From the NCBI GenBank assembly GCA_037976565.1, contig CP137666.1, positions 1,827,495 through 1,891,494 of the forward strand: a stretch of DNA of 64,000 bases, given 5' to 3'. The position numbers and the translations under genes are program-made. Source of the DNA: Mesocentrotus franciscanus. Lineage: Eukaryota > Echinodermata > Echinoidea > Camarodonta > Strongylocentrotidae. How positions within the stretch are numbered: the first letter of the stretch is position 1; each line of letters starts with the position of its first letter. The notes below the pieces were generated by a model. The model made no database searches. It saw only the letters and a program-made list of their open reading frames with translations, and was not told the DNA's origin. Positions 13,879-27,600 of the stretch are shown in pieces.

Positions 13879-14424
13879 TTAAAGGTACTATGTCCCATTT
13901 GCAGGCCCAAAAAATGAAAAGGTTAAATTCCAACGGCATTCAGTGAAAGACAATACTAATTTACAACTTCCCTTAAAAAAAGGGGGCTTGAAAATGTCTT
14001 TAAGTGGGAAAATAACGACTATTAGTTGTCGAATCGACTTAGGAGCTATAGAGCCAGTAAGTAATAGTCTGATTTTTCAGACCATTGTACCGAATGGTCG
14101 TACGTTTTATGCTGCGCAAAGATTCAATCAGTTTAATTTTGGCCATTACAAGAAGTGGGTTATTGATGTAGACAAATGCTCATGTACCCTTTACAGCTCA
14201 TTTTATGTATGTTATTACCAAAGATGAAAAAGCCAGTCAGTCACTCAATAGTGTCTGACAGTGAAGTCTAGCAAGTAAACAGGTTTCCTTGCATAATTTG
14301 AATATTAGGACACTGCTAACATTTAAATTTCACAGATAGGACATACATGACATATTCATAATTCCTGCAAGGTTCTACAGAATTTGATGTTGGCTGCAAA
14401 AGGGACATACAGTAGTATCTTTAA
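13879..14424. mobile_element. TTAA-flanked MITE, family A, copy 2 (inverted)
   Basis: Begins TTAAAGGTACTATGTCCCAT and ends GGGACATACAGTAGTATCTTTAA. Reverse-complement copy of 7046-7601, differing by scattered substitutions and small indels, so both inserted independently some time ago. The open frame across it (13943-14227) is not conserved in copy 1 and is not a gene. Confidence 0.8.
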
Positions 14425-14505
14425 GAAAAAGAGAAAAATTTATTCTCTTGTCTGGATATCAATCTTTAGTCTGTAAAAGTAACAATGATATGGCATCCTG
14501 GGAGT

Positions 14506-15400
14506 TTAAAGTCCAAGTCCACTCCAAAAATAACTTAATTTCAATAGAGTAATCATTCAATAGTAAGCAGAAAAATCCAGACAAACCTGGCTCCTAATGT
14601 TATGAGCCAGAGCAATATAGAATTTGGCAGATGGTCATATCTCGGCAAATACGGATTATAGAAGCAGAAAAATCAGACAAACCAATCAAAAATAGTTTGA
14701 GCGAAATCGGATAACTAATAAGTAAGTTATGAATTTTTGAAAAAGTATGTAAAACTATGGAACAATGGAAATCACTACACAAATTTCCAATTTGGTTATC
14801 AGTTTGTGACGTCATGTCCTCACTATTTATCAATTGCTTTATATAGTTTAATCCCATTAATTTCCCTTTTTATCCCTTAAAACTTGATTTCCCCATGCAT
14901 CTGCCCAGGTTATATGATTTGTATCATATTGCGTACAGAACATTTCACAAAAATTTTCATGAACTTTGAAGAATTGATACTATTTTCTAAATGCTGTATA
15001 TTCATAATTATTGATTTTTATATGAATAGTTTATCAAAATTCACATGTTTCATGATTTAACTGGAAAAAAATTACTCTATGTTAAGTGCATCCACACAAA
15101 AACATACTACTATCAATCTTACTTGGATGCTGGTGTGAAGAAATAAGATTCTTAGGGAGAAAATAGGAAATTTTTATTATCAATATAAAGAAAATAATAA
15201 GTGGATAGTGAGGACATGACGTCACAGACTCATGAGTGAGTTGCCAATTCGTGTAGTGATTTTCAAAGTTTTTCATGTCATTAAAAATTCATAACTTTCT
15301 TATTAGGTATCCGATTTTGCTCAAACTTTTTTGATTGGTTTGTTTGATTTTTCTGCTTCTATTGAAAGTTATTATTTTTTGGAGTGGACTTGCCCTTTAA
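14506..15400. mobile_element. Foldback element with long TTAA-ended inverted repeats, family B
   Basis: Left end TTAAAGTCCAAGTCCACTCC; right end GGAGTGGACTTGCCCTTTAA. Inverted homology continues far inward: ATCAGACAAACCAATCAAAA pairs with TTTTGATTGGTTTGTTTGAT, and GACGTCATGTCCTCACTAT pairs with ATAGTGAGGACATGACGTC. Arms are about 200-320 bp with a unique AT-rich centre. The TTAA ends suggest piggyBac or Kolobok mobilisation. It sits about 140 bases before FoxP exon 1. Confidence 0.8.
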
Positions 15401-15542
15401 GACAGGGCCCTGATATCTGTTTAGAACCTTTATAAAGTGCCTGTTATGACAGACTACAGTGTCTTCTCTCCTATGTGAGTCAGTGAGCTTTATTTAGACT
15501 TTCTTCCATTACATTCTTTCTTTCTTTTTCTCTCACTTGTAG

Positions 15543-15681
15543 TTCCTGCTGGTGATTGTTGCATGGTACCAAACCAGACTCCATGAGTGAAACCCTGGCA
15601 AACAGTGCTGGCGCTTCACCTGACTCCAAACAGCGCATCACTTCAGAAAACGATGTCAGATCAAATTCAGATATACCAAAG
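15543..15681 (+). CDS. FoxP: FoxP exon 1 (first coding exon, residues 1-33)
   Basis: The exon follows a pyrimidine-rich tract ending in AG at 15541-15542 and ends AAG|GTAATA. The ATG at 15583 opens [16 protein letters not shown] and stays open to the donor in phase 0. A splice acceptor in front of the ATG implies at least one noncoding exon further upstream, not identified. A 7-codon upstream ORF (15563-15586) ends in TGA overlapping the main ATG by two bases. The Ser/Asp-rich N-terminus with no fold is typical of FoxP proteins. The start is the only in-frame ATG in the exon, so it is fairly secure if the exon is not alternative. Confidence 0.8.
15563..15586 (+). promoter_or_regulatory. Upstream ORF overlapping the FoxP start codon
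   Basis: An ATG at 15563 opens seven codons (MVPNQTP) and stops at TGA 15584-15586, so its stop overlaps the FoxP ATG (15583-15585) as ATGA. Both lie in the same exon. The geometry suits termination-reinitiation or leaky scanning that would tune FoxP translation; this is inference from position only. Confidence 0.5.
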
Positions 15682-18600
15682 GTAATACTCTAGGTCACCA
15701 TCGTCCTAATGTACAAATGTCTGATGTGTATATAAAGTTACAAAGAAAATAACAGACATGAATAAGCATTTCAAGAACAGTCTGAAGTTCTTGTCTATTG
15801 CCTTCTCTCGGTATTTCAGTTACTATATAGAAGAGATTATTTCAGGTACCAAATGAAGATGAAAATTTAGTTAGCATTTGAAAATATATAATCCCATTGA
15901 TGATGCAAATTCTTGTACAGTTGGCAACAATGTTTTAAATCACAGATGTCTTATGGCACAGATATGAGAGCACATCAACGTTATAACAGATACAATAAAG
16001 AATGCTTGAGGTTTTTCAAGAAATATTATTACATGAGTTCCTACAACCCAGTCTCCTTATCGTGCATCACTATTTCTCTTCAATCTTTCCAGAAATCAGA
16101 TGCACTCTCCATGTTGAGTGGAAGTGAAAAGAGCCTACATTCTGTCGGGGGCAGTGTAGGGGGGCAGTCTAACCACCATCTACAGCTCCAGCATCTCCTG
16201 CTGCCCCCGGGAGCACCCCAGACCTTGTCTGCTCAACAGATGCAGAGTTTATTACAGGGCCAGGTCCTTAGCCAACAACAGTTGCAGCAATTGGTCTTAC
16301 AACAACAGTCCTTCTTGCAGCAACAGCAGGTGGGTGTGCTGCAAACGGTTTACTGACACCCCCCAACAAAAAAATGCTAATGGCCATTTCTAAGGCATGA
16401 AAGTGCCACGAATTGTACAAATTTAATGTTGCAATTCAGTCATTTTGGTGCAATGAAACATTAGTGAGACCAGGCCACCCATGGAATTTGTGAAAGATTC
16501 TGATTTTACGGTGCATTTACCATTGGTTTGCAGACATGGAACAACACAGGCTTTCTCTTACATTTCTTTCCATAGGTACACACGCTGTTCCTTGGATCCG
16601 ATAGTGGAATTTTTTAATTGAAAGAAAATGTTGGCAAAAGTTTGAAAAATTACATTGTTATGTTTAAAAAGGAATAATTTTCATGTTTTATGGAGATGTG
16701 TATCAGTTTGCTGTATTATGTAACATTATTGTGGAACATGATAGGGTGTAATCTTTTTTTTAAATTTTTCACTTAGTTGATAAGAAACCATGTAGAATCA
16801 TTCTAGGATGTATGACAATGTGATTTGATAAACCAGTCTTCAGTTTCAAATTATTTTAGAATCATGAAGAGTCTTAGTGGAAGAAACATTTAAAGCTCAA
16901 TTTAGCATTCCAGCTCTACGGAAAGATGCATGCATCCAATTTGAGATGCAAATGGTTCCGCGGTTGAATTTAGTTGATGTGAATTTAGTGGTATGCTTTC
17001 CTTTAAATCCAATTATCTCAGGACGCAGTGTGTGACCCAATGTTTATCTTGTATATTGCAATCATCATGTGAGAGGCGCATGCATAACTGCTGCTGCCAA
17101 GCCAAGCCAAGCCCATTTTTGTTTATCGCAAACATTTCTTGCCCGGACTATTTTGCCCTGCTCTCCTCTTTCTCTTTTACCCTCTCCCAGCATCCATCAT
17201 GGTCCCTCCAACTCTACTCTGCTCCCTCTCACTCTCTTCTCCACTCTTCATCTCTCCCTTCCTCCCCCAATCTCCCTTTGAGAAAAGCCATGCCAGCGCA
17301 CTCAATCATGGTTCCATGGTGTTTACATCACAAACAAAACTGCGCTCCGGGAAGGGAAATAAAGAAAACAACCATCACCTAATGTAAACAAGATGCTCGC
17401 AGAATGTAAACACAACGAGCTGGCCTTGGTAGTTTTCCAAAATAATCAGGCGATTGTGGCAGGCCTTTTTTGCCCTATCTCTCTCTTTCACTCTCTGGAA
17501 GTACAAAGAAATGTTGAGGCACAATATTCTGTGGTAAGGATTGCTTTGTGTGAGAAGTGAAACCAAGAATTGCATTTTGTTTGTTCAGCTAAACAAAGGG
17601 CTTCTCAGGAAAATTTATAATGACCATTTTGATCACCATTTAGTCAATTTGTTCTCTGGTCTAACTGAAGCATTGGTCATGAATGCAATTGATACACTAC
17701 ATTCGCTTTAAACCGTACATAAATATGTAATATGAAATGAAAGAGATGATTAATGACAGGATATCTATTCTGTAATAAAGACATTGATTAGTTTTATTTT
17801 CAGTCCATGAAGTACAATACAAGTAAGGATGCTTGATATACAGGGTCTACATCATAATTCTACTATAAAGAACCACTTAATAGCTACTAATAAGCCACAT
17901 GTACTTTGACAGAATGGTTGCAAACCATATCTGATCCAAGAAAGTTATCAAATCTCACTACTTATCTACAATAAGTGAGAGTGAGATGGATGTGTGTGCC
18001 ATTAAGAAGCCACCATTATTACTATTATTGTTATTACTAACCACTTAACAAAAAATTGGGGACATTTCATCCAAGTGAAAGTTTATGGTTGTACAATTAC
18101 AAGTAGGTTTTATATGTACATGTAGATGACCTCGTGTCGTGCTGCTACAGTGCTGTAAACTCTCCCTTAAACCTCTATTATATTACCTCAGATTATAAGT
18201 CATGTAGCGTGGGTCTCCTTCATTGTCCATATAAAAGAAGTGTTTTAAAGGCATTTATTAAATCAAAAGCAGTGAGCAGGCCAGTCAGCCTCTTTATACA
18301 AAATCGAAATGTAAATGTTAGATTAAAAGATTTGTTCACTATTTGTCATTTATTTATTATTCTATTTTAGAGTAGCTTTGAATTGAAATCGGCAATTAAT
18401 TTTTCAGCCAGATATTGCCATTTAAGTCTGAAAGCATATTTTATTCAGATTGCAATTAATGATATGTACTGTAATTTGTATCATACTGGTTTTTCCCTTA
18501 TACAGTCAAACCTGTCTATAGCGACCACCCAAGGGAAACACAAAAAGTGGTCTTTGTAGACAGGTGGTCTTTCTAGACAGGTTCCTTTAGTACATGTTTC

Positions 18601-21600
18601 AATGAGAAACCATTTTTAAGGGAAACAAAAAATGTGGTCTTTGTGGACAGGTGGTCTTTGTAGACAGGTGGTCACTAAAGCAGGTTTGACTGTACATGTA
18701 TATCTAAACTTCCTCTTGCCTTTTTGTGTAGATGTAGGCAAATGTGTAAAGTTTATACCATCTGACCATCTGAAACACAGACTAATGCCAGATTGTGTTA
18801 TGTGTTGCATTTTGCTCATTTTTTTTAAATATTTTTTTTTGGTTTCTACTTTGCTTCTTTTCTATTTGTGGAATTGTTTTTGAAGTTTTGCTATTTTAAG
18901 CTTCATTAATTTGTATTAATTTAGAAAAATAGATGAAAAAATGTTTTCTTTTTGTAAGTCATCTTCTATTTTGAGGGCAGGCATGTACATGTAGTAACAA
19001 AAGGTCATGTGACTGTGTCATGTTACATTGTAGATTTGATTTCAGTAAACTAGTGTCAATGATGCCCATTACCTGAAAAAAGACAAATCATAAGTTGGAG
19101 TGTTATCAAAGTAGTTTGGTCAAGAAGATACATACTTGATAGTATACCTGTACTTGTAATTGCAGACTTGCTTTATATATTGTGCTTTTTTTTAATTTCT
19201 TCTTTGAAGCTACAGGAGCAGGCTACATTGCTTCAACAGATGCAAGCAGCTGCTGTTGCTGCAGCCAGCGGTGATGCTGGTAAGGCCCAAGCCAAACTCT
19301 CACCACACCAGCAACAACTTCACAGCCTAGCCTTGCAACAAGCCCATATGATCCAGCTACAAGCCCAGCAACAAGCTGTTGCCTCAGGACAAATGATGCT
19401 GCCACCAAGGTTGCAGCAAGGTACAACATCTTAAAACTACTTGAATACCAGAAACCTGATTGTTAACTAGGGACATTGTTGCAGCAAAAAAAATTCTTGC
19501 ATTGCAAAATTCAGCTTTGTAAATTCGTGAAACTATCAAAAGTGGAAATGTGGTTTTAAAGTATGTTTATCATTCATGCAAAATTCATTATAATTGATAG
19601 AGATTATTCAGGTATGATGTAGCAGTACTGTTTTTGGTCACAAATACTTCTCATCCAGCGAAGAGATGAATACATAGCAAAATATTAACTGTATACATTA
19701 GTTATATTTATGGATGATTATGAACATAATATAGGCAAGTGGTGGTGCTTGAGACATTTTTTTTCTTCCCGGTTGCTGTCCGTCCCGCTTTTTTGTTAAA
19801 GCGATATCTCAAGAACCACTTGAGGTATAGGCTTTGAAGGTGGTGATAGTACGTATCCAGAGCTGCCAACCAGTACGATTTTATTGTATTTCGTACGATT
19901 TTTAGAAGTAAATACGACAGTACGATTTTCAATGGCAAATTGCCCATTCTCTCCTGTAAATTATCCTACAAGCATCTCACATCGGCAATTTGGGGATCTT
20001 CATTGGTTCATCGAACACACCAGTCATGACGAAACCCCCCTGAAAAAAAAAAATTACAGATTTTCGCGGTGAGAAAGTACTTATATGATTTTTATTTTGA
20101 AAATAAGATTTTTGTTTGTGGAAAAGAATAGGATTTTTGTTCAGTTGGGGTTGGCAGCTCTGCGTATCACCATAGGGAGACAATCTGATTAGATTTTGGG
20201 CTAATTAGGTCAAAGGTCATAGAGGTCAATTTCTGAAAAAACAGGTTTGAGCCTCATCACAATATCTCAAGAACCACTAGAGGTACGAGCTTCAATCCTT
20301 GGTAATAGTGTGTATCACCATAGGAAGACGATCTGATTAGATTTTGGGGTAAGTAGGTCAAAGGTCATAGAGGTTAATATTTGAAACTGCAGATTTTAGC
20401 ATTGTTATGGCAATGTATCCAGAATGATTTGAGCCATGAACTGTGGTGATTCACACTAATATCAATTAGTGAGCAAAAAAAAATGATCACAAAGCTAGTC
20501 ATGTGTCACTTCAAACCAACCAAAACAATATTTTCAAGATGTTGTATTATTTATCTCTCATAAGCCATGTCAGTGTCAGAGCTCCAGTCTTTGTGGAAGG
20601 AAGTCTCGTCCCCTGAGGAAGGCAAGGCTGCCCCCACAAGCTCTGTAGCATCCATGTTACCTGGATTGAGTGGCCATCATAGACATATGATGAACGGTCT
20701 ATTAGATGCATCTCACATACATCCAGGATTTCTGCTCACACACCAAGGCATCATGTAAGAATTACTCATATTGTTCTTTTTTTTTTCTTTTCTTTTTTTA
20801 TGTGTATTCAATTCTTGCTACTGCAACTACTGTATTTGGCCATGGCACTTCCGGTTCCCATACAAATATAATGGGTCAAGAACTGGAAATAGAAATGATA
20901 GTTTCGAAACCAATAAACAACTATAAGTAACAGATTATGATGGTATCTGCATAGATCCCATCAAATCATTGGGGGAGTTCATGAAACCTGAATGATAGTT
21001 TAGTAAATAAGGAATTAATTGACACTGCTGTACATTCTCTATCAAAGCCGGAAGAAACCTTGATTTATCATCTTCCCCAGTATCGTATCTGCGCATGTGC
21101 TGACCTTCGTAGTGTGAGAGAAAGGGTGCCATCTACTGTAGAATATTGTATTTGCGGTAGGGTCAATTGATACAATTTTCACTCTTTTTATCACTCAACA
21201 TTACAAATATTGACATTTCATAAAAGAGCTCCTGCACATTAATCTGCACTAGCTGAATATGATTGCTTTTTGTTTGTTTTTGTGTATGGCTTTCAGCAGT
21301 CTATAGCCTGCAATGGTCTTCTTCTTCTTCTAGCTAAATATCTATATTTCATATACATTATGAAGTACTATTGGAGAAGAAGGTGCTCATGTAATTGTAA
21401 GAATATTGGTAAATGAACTGGAGAGATATAGTGACTGCAAATGTAGACTTGTACATTACGAGTACAAGAAGAATTCTTGTCACCAGTGAAAAAAATACAC
21501 GGGGGCTCGGGGCGAATTAGCCCCCGAAATGCTAAAAAGAGCCCCCGAAAGTCATAAAAGAGCCCCAAAAAATTTGCATAGAGTTCAATGCAAAACAAAT

Positions 21601-24600
21601 TAAAGAGTGTTATTTTCATGCAAGCAAGCTTGAAAAGTAGCCCCCAAAATTTTTTAAGTATTTTTTCCCCTGCTTGTCACCTTACATATACATGTAGACA
21701 TCTATTCAGTTGTCATCTAAAGTGAACTTGACAGATACCATAGTTTATGTTTTAATTCTGCTAATGCTTTATACAATTTTTACAATATTACAAATGATAT
21801 TCACACAAGTTTTAGTGATGGTCATGAAGATAAATTTACTGTGCTATATTTCTCTGACAGGATGCCCCACGAGGACCGATTGGCTAATCCTAACAACCAC
21901 CCCCTCTATGCCCACGGTATGTGCAAGTGGCCTGGCTGTGAGACGGTGTGTGAGGACTTCCCGGCATTCCTCAAGTAAGTAAGCTCTATGATATCACAAC
22001 AAGATGGCCTACAAGTCCAAACAATATGACCCATATTGACTTTCAAAATGACAGCCTGGTCAATTGTCTTATTACTAACTTTATATCATGGACATATTTG
22101 CCTATTTGCCTATTTCTTATTTTGTGTATGGATTGAAAAACAGATACCTAAAGTGAAGCACTAGTATATTAGTGTTTAGTGATACATGTATGTCTAAGTA
22201 CAGTAGTATGGCTTCTATTTCTAGGTCCAAAATTGTATAAATAGAATAATACTGTGATAAAAATATGTACAAATATTCCTTATTCAGACATATTTAAATT
22301 TATTCTCTTAAATGACCTTTCATTTCAATTGCACATATTAAATCAACCTTTTTTTAGTATGTTTCATTTTTTTTAAAGTACACTTTTAATTTGCTTTGAT
22401 GGGCATATCACTCAGTCCTAATGTCAAGTTGTTATATGCTGAAGAACAAAACAGAGACGAAGAAGGACTGTTTATCACTAAGTACATTAAGAATACTTTA
22501 ACTGGGATCACACAAATGCTCATTGAGATAGATATCAGTATGACTTGATAGACAGACCATTGCTTGTAACATTGTAAATGTAGATTAATGTACATGCCAG
22601 GGTTGGAAGTGCATCGGCATCAGGCTGTGTGTGTGACCCAAATCATGAAAACATGACCATTTAAACCTTGTTTTTAGTATTTTCTCTTGTTGCCTACAAC
22701 AGAGAGACGGAGTAATTTGTCAGTGTCTGTCACAGTGTCTGTCACAGTGTCTGTCACCTGTAAGAAAATATGATCCTGGTCCCTGTCTTATGAAAGATGA
22801 AGTTGAGTTCTGGGGGGTGTTTCACAAAGATCCAAAGTTGAACTTATCTCTAAGTTGGACTTAACAATTATGGAAAGCCATTAGCATCTTTGAGAATATT
22901 TTGTAAAAGTTATTTTTAAAGGCATAAAATGTTGATTCAAATCATTCATATTTTGTATTATCAAGGAGATTTCATGTGCTTGATATGGAATTTATGAAAA
23001 GTGTAAAATAATTGAATTTTTGCTTTCGAATATATTTTATTTTAAGGCTTCAAATGGCTCTCCATAATTTTTAAGTCCAACTTAGAGTTAAGTTTGACTT
23101 AGGATCTTTGTGAAACACCCCCCTGGCTTACAATTATGATGTGAAAGGAACTGTCTGGATTGCAGTTGGGAAAGGAGCCTATTTACAACTGATGCATCAG
23201 ATACTGGCAGGTTTTCATATCACCTAAATGAGGAGAACACACTTATCTTGAACAAAAAATGGCCAATGATCAATGTTGATAATAAGGGATCCTTTGCATT
23301 TTCAGGCACCTGAGCACGGAGCACGCCCTCGATGACCGTAGCACAGCGCAAGCCAGGGTTCAGATGCAGGTCGTGAATCAGCTTGAGATACAGCTGACCA
23401 AGGAGAGGGAGAGGTTAGCTGCCATGATGGCCCATCTACACATGAAGCCTCCTATTGACTCCAAACAAGAAACGGCTAAGGTAACAAATTGAGCTGTAAA
23501 GATTTTAAAGATATTTCTTGTATAAAGGATTCTTCAGATATGACACAGTAAATTGCTGTGATATATTTTTGTGTAAATGAATATCTACTGTGCGCAACAA
23601 AGGCCCTACGCGTATTCACTGAGCTCTGTGATATAAGATACAGAAATATGAAGAGTACTGTACTCCTTGGTTTTACCTCTGTATATCTGAACAAGGCTTC
23701 ATTCTCCAAATGATATATGTCACATGATACACTCATTAGATCCACAGAACTGGCTTTGAAAGGCAACCACTTTATCATGTGAATGAACTGTCATTTTAAG
23801 GTGAGGTAAAGATAATGAAAACATGAAAAACAAAGTGAGATTAGCCATAGAGCATGTGATTATTTACATGAGTTAGAAATGAATCACTTGTACCCTTGCC
23901 AATTATTATGAACTTTGAGTTGATGTTGATGTAGTAGAATCTTTGTTTTGAGAATATAGATTTGTTGTTTTGTTTTCTAATCTTATAGCTTTGATAGAGT
24001 GTAGGTAAAGGTAGTATTCAAAAGACTGAAACAAAATCTGTCTTTCAAATGTGTCAGATTCTGTGCAATGGATTAGAATTTATTCAACTTCACTTTCATG
24101 CAATGCAATAAGACAAGATGATAAGTGCTTACACTATCATCTTGTTTCGATTTTTGTTATGATTATGAAAGAATAATACAAACAGCCTTTACCTTATCCT
24201 GGTTGCTAAACCATTGTTAATCATGGTTATGCATGCACTGTTGATCTGTATCTTTCTTTTGTGTTTGAAGAGAGAGATAAATATTATTGGTTTCTAAGGA
24301 AATACAATCAGGAAGGGAGGGCATTGGAGGGTTTTGTTTAGCTAAACACGTCTCAGCTTACAGAGGAATCATTGTGAACATATGGAGCGAGAGATACAGG
24401 ATATTATGGTGCCTGCTATTTTTATGTCCTACACATTCTGATCTGAAATGTTGAACTTATTCATGAGATACATACTTGTAGTAATACTATTCTTATCTCG
24501 TCTGTTCATAGCCAGGAGAGATTGAACACCCTTCAAGTTCCAAACAGACAATATGTTAATGGTTGTGTACACAATCATTTCTGTGTACAATCATTTCTGT

Positions 24601-27600
24601 TTGCATATCTTGCATGTATAAATAGCAGAGGTTTAATAGGAAAAATATATGAATGATGTAGGAATTAGTTTCATTTCATTCCATACTCTTTGTTATTTTA
24701 TCATTGCCTCTCTAGTCTCTACAGTCATCCCCTTCATTGTCAAAGCCGGTGTCGGTGGTCCAGCACACGGCCCCATCACTACCCATGGTGCCCTCCAGTA
24801 CACCTCCTGTGCCCATCACCTCTATCGCCTCTGCCCCCTACCATGTCTCCCTTGCTAGTGGTACCCCTAAGATCCCACCCCTCATCCCCGTCTCTACCCA
24901 GGCTGCTGTCCAGTCTCTTATGAGCCAGGCCCTGCGTAGTCCCCTTCATATCAAACAACAACAGCAGCAACAGTTCCAGTTACATCCTGGTAACAACCAA
25001 TCACACAAGCTTACTTCACATCATGTGACACCTGGCGGTCCAATCAGGAGGCGGAACAGTGAGAAGTATGGCTTGTCACTTAGCACAGGTAAAGATCTAG
25101 TCCAATTGTTACATTTTACTTTTCATCTAGTTCAAGCACATTTTTGGTATATAATTGTTAAGTTTTTTAAAAAAGATTTCAGTAAGAATAGAACAAATTT
25201 TGTTGCTAAATGAGTATACAAAATATTTTTTAACTGTTTCACTTTTCAATATTTAAATTTGATTTCTTCTACTTATGTAGTAGATTACTGTCGTGAAACA
25301 CGCATTATTCTGTTTATTTTTTTATTCTCGTTCATAGCAGAAATTCATCACAACTCAGACTTCTACAAAAACACGGATGTGAGGCCGCCATTTACTTATG
25401 CTGCCCTCATCAGGCAAGGCATTATCGATGCACCTGACCGACAATTAACGCTGAATGAGATCTATAATTGGTTCACAAGAACATTTGCATACTTCAGAAG
25501 AAATGCTGCCACATGGAAGGTGTGTAACATTTAGAATAGTGTCAAGCTTTGGTCAGGTTTGAAGGTCATATTGGCATATGGAGTTTTAAAGGGAGCATAA
25601 AGTCTGTTAGTCAGGATATTTTGAGCAATGCTCAATAGAAAACCCTTTTGCCAGAAAGAATGTTTATAAATACTCCTTTTTCCCAAGAACTGGACGAGTG
25701 TGGAACGTCCTCGACCAGCAGTCTGTATTAGCCCCATCTGTTGAAAACTTTAGAAACACGCTTTAGCATGTACCACCTGCCATACAAGTTAACGACATGC
25801 GGAATACCGCCCTGCTGACTTCAATTTCAGAAGATTCAGAAGCATAAGTGATTGCTGTCTAGAATCTACATTAATATCATCAACCTCACTGCTTCAAGAA
25901 CTGGATAATGTTTCCTAAAAATACAGAAAGAAAGCAACAAGAAACTGCAAAGTACCATCTTTTTCAAAAAATTATGTCCTATAGTTCTTGTGAACTAATC
26001 AATCTTCACAGGATGTTTGCAATCGGTATGCTGTTACCTTGCAGCTTGATATACAAATCACACAATCAAAAGGCAACACAAGTCACATAATGAAAAAGCA
26101 ACACAATGAACAGATCCTTAATGGCCAACCTACATACAGGTGACAAGGGATTGCAAATCTGTTGTTATTTAATCGTAATGGCTGAGAAGGCTGAATACAA
26201 ATTGATCCATTGAAAGTGTATGTTCATTCGGGGGAGTTATCAGGGATTCTCTACACCAATGGTTGTATAGAAATATGTCAGCATACACTCATTCATGTAT
26301 GCATTGTTCCTGGCCGAACAAAGCGAGTTACTTGGAATCAGGGAGTTGGAATGAATGGAGATCCAGTCCAAGAGGCCCCTTAGAACATCCGTGTCTTTTG
26401 TTTCCCCTACCGTAATCCCCTTAATCCCCCTCCGAGACCTCACAGCTCCCTGGTAACACTAAGTCGTCCCTTTCCACCCACAGCCTAGCCCAGCTAGCAT
26501 GGCAGCTTATGCGTTGCCGGCCCGTACTCTGGGTGAAAAGTGGTGATGAATTGACAACTTCTAACCCTCATCCAACAAATGGGAGATAAACCTTTGGACT
26601 ACCTTCCTAGCTATGTACAAATATCGGAAATTTTCGGAAAATGTCAATAATTAGATGAGAAAATAATGATGATGAGAACCTTACATTCACTCTAACTCAA
26701 GATTTCCTTGTCCATTTCGCTGGTTCAAATGCATTGGTCATATGTTGTGGATTCTGTATTTTATATGTTATAGCTATATACATCTTCACTGAACTTGATG
26801 TCATTTTTGACGCTCATGATTTCTAAGCTCAATGCCCCCATATTTTTTACGACCGAGTGAATAGAGAACTTAGGGAAGCAGACGGCGTTGCGTAAAATTT
26901 CGTAATATTTGGAATCTGTGGTCTGATAAGGGCAGCTTTTAATGGATTTGATGGCTGGAGAGGGTTACATTTCTTGCTGTTAAGCCAAGTGCCCAAGTTA
27001 ATCCTGAATATCTTTCCCTCGTGAAATTCTTTCAAGACTCCATTCCAACTCCCTGTTGAAATGGACCAACCTCTCTTCATATAGACTTAGACAACAGTTA
27101 TTTTTTAGAGAGAGATGCAAGCATTTATGATTGCATCTTGCTTGTAAAATGTAGTCTCTGTTTTGCAACAGAAGCATGATAATTTTGAATCATCCATAAT
27201 CAATCCATGTGGTCAGCTTGTCAGATTTACCAACAATAGTCTCCCATAAAATTGATAGTGATAAATTCTGTACAGTTATGTTGTAAGGAATATCAGACCT
27301 GTCAAATGTACCATGGAATGAAAATTGTAAATGTCATGTTAATTTTGTCCTGAACTGAAAATTTATGTTTTAGGGTTTTTAATCGTTCAGTTACATTTTT
27401 GTGAGCAAATTTGGAACTGACCTAGTATATTTTCATCCCATACAAAATTTGTAATAGGTATCGCTTGATAATCTAGCAGCATGCATGCTTACACAAATTT
27501 ATGTTGAAGGTTAACTTTTAGGTGGCAGGTGTTCTAAAGATAACAAAAGGCCACATTTGGTCTAGTGATATACATGTATTTGATTGACATGCAAAAGTGC

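Noticed and set aside
26340..27060. Inverted GGGAGTTGGAATG / CATTCCAACTCCC pair
   Set aside because: Only about 13 bases match and the surroundings do not align; probably chance.
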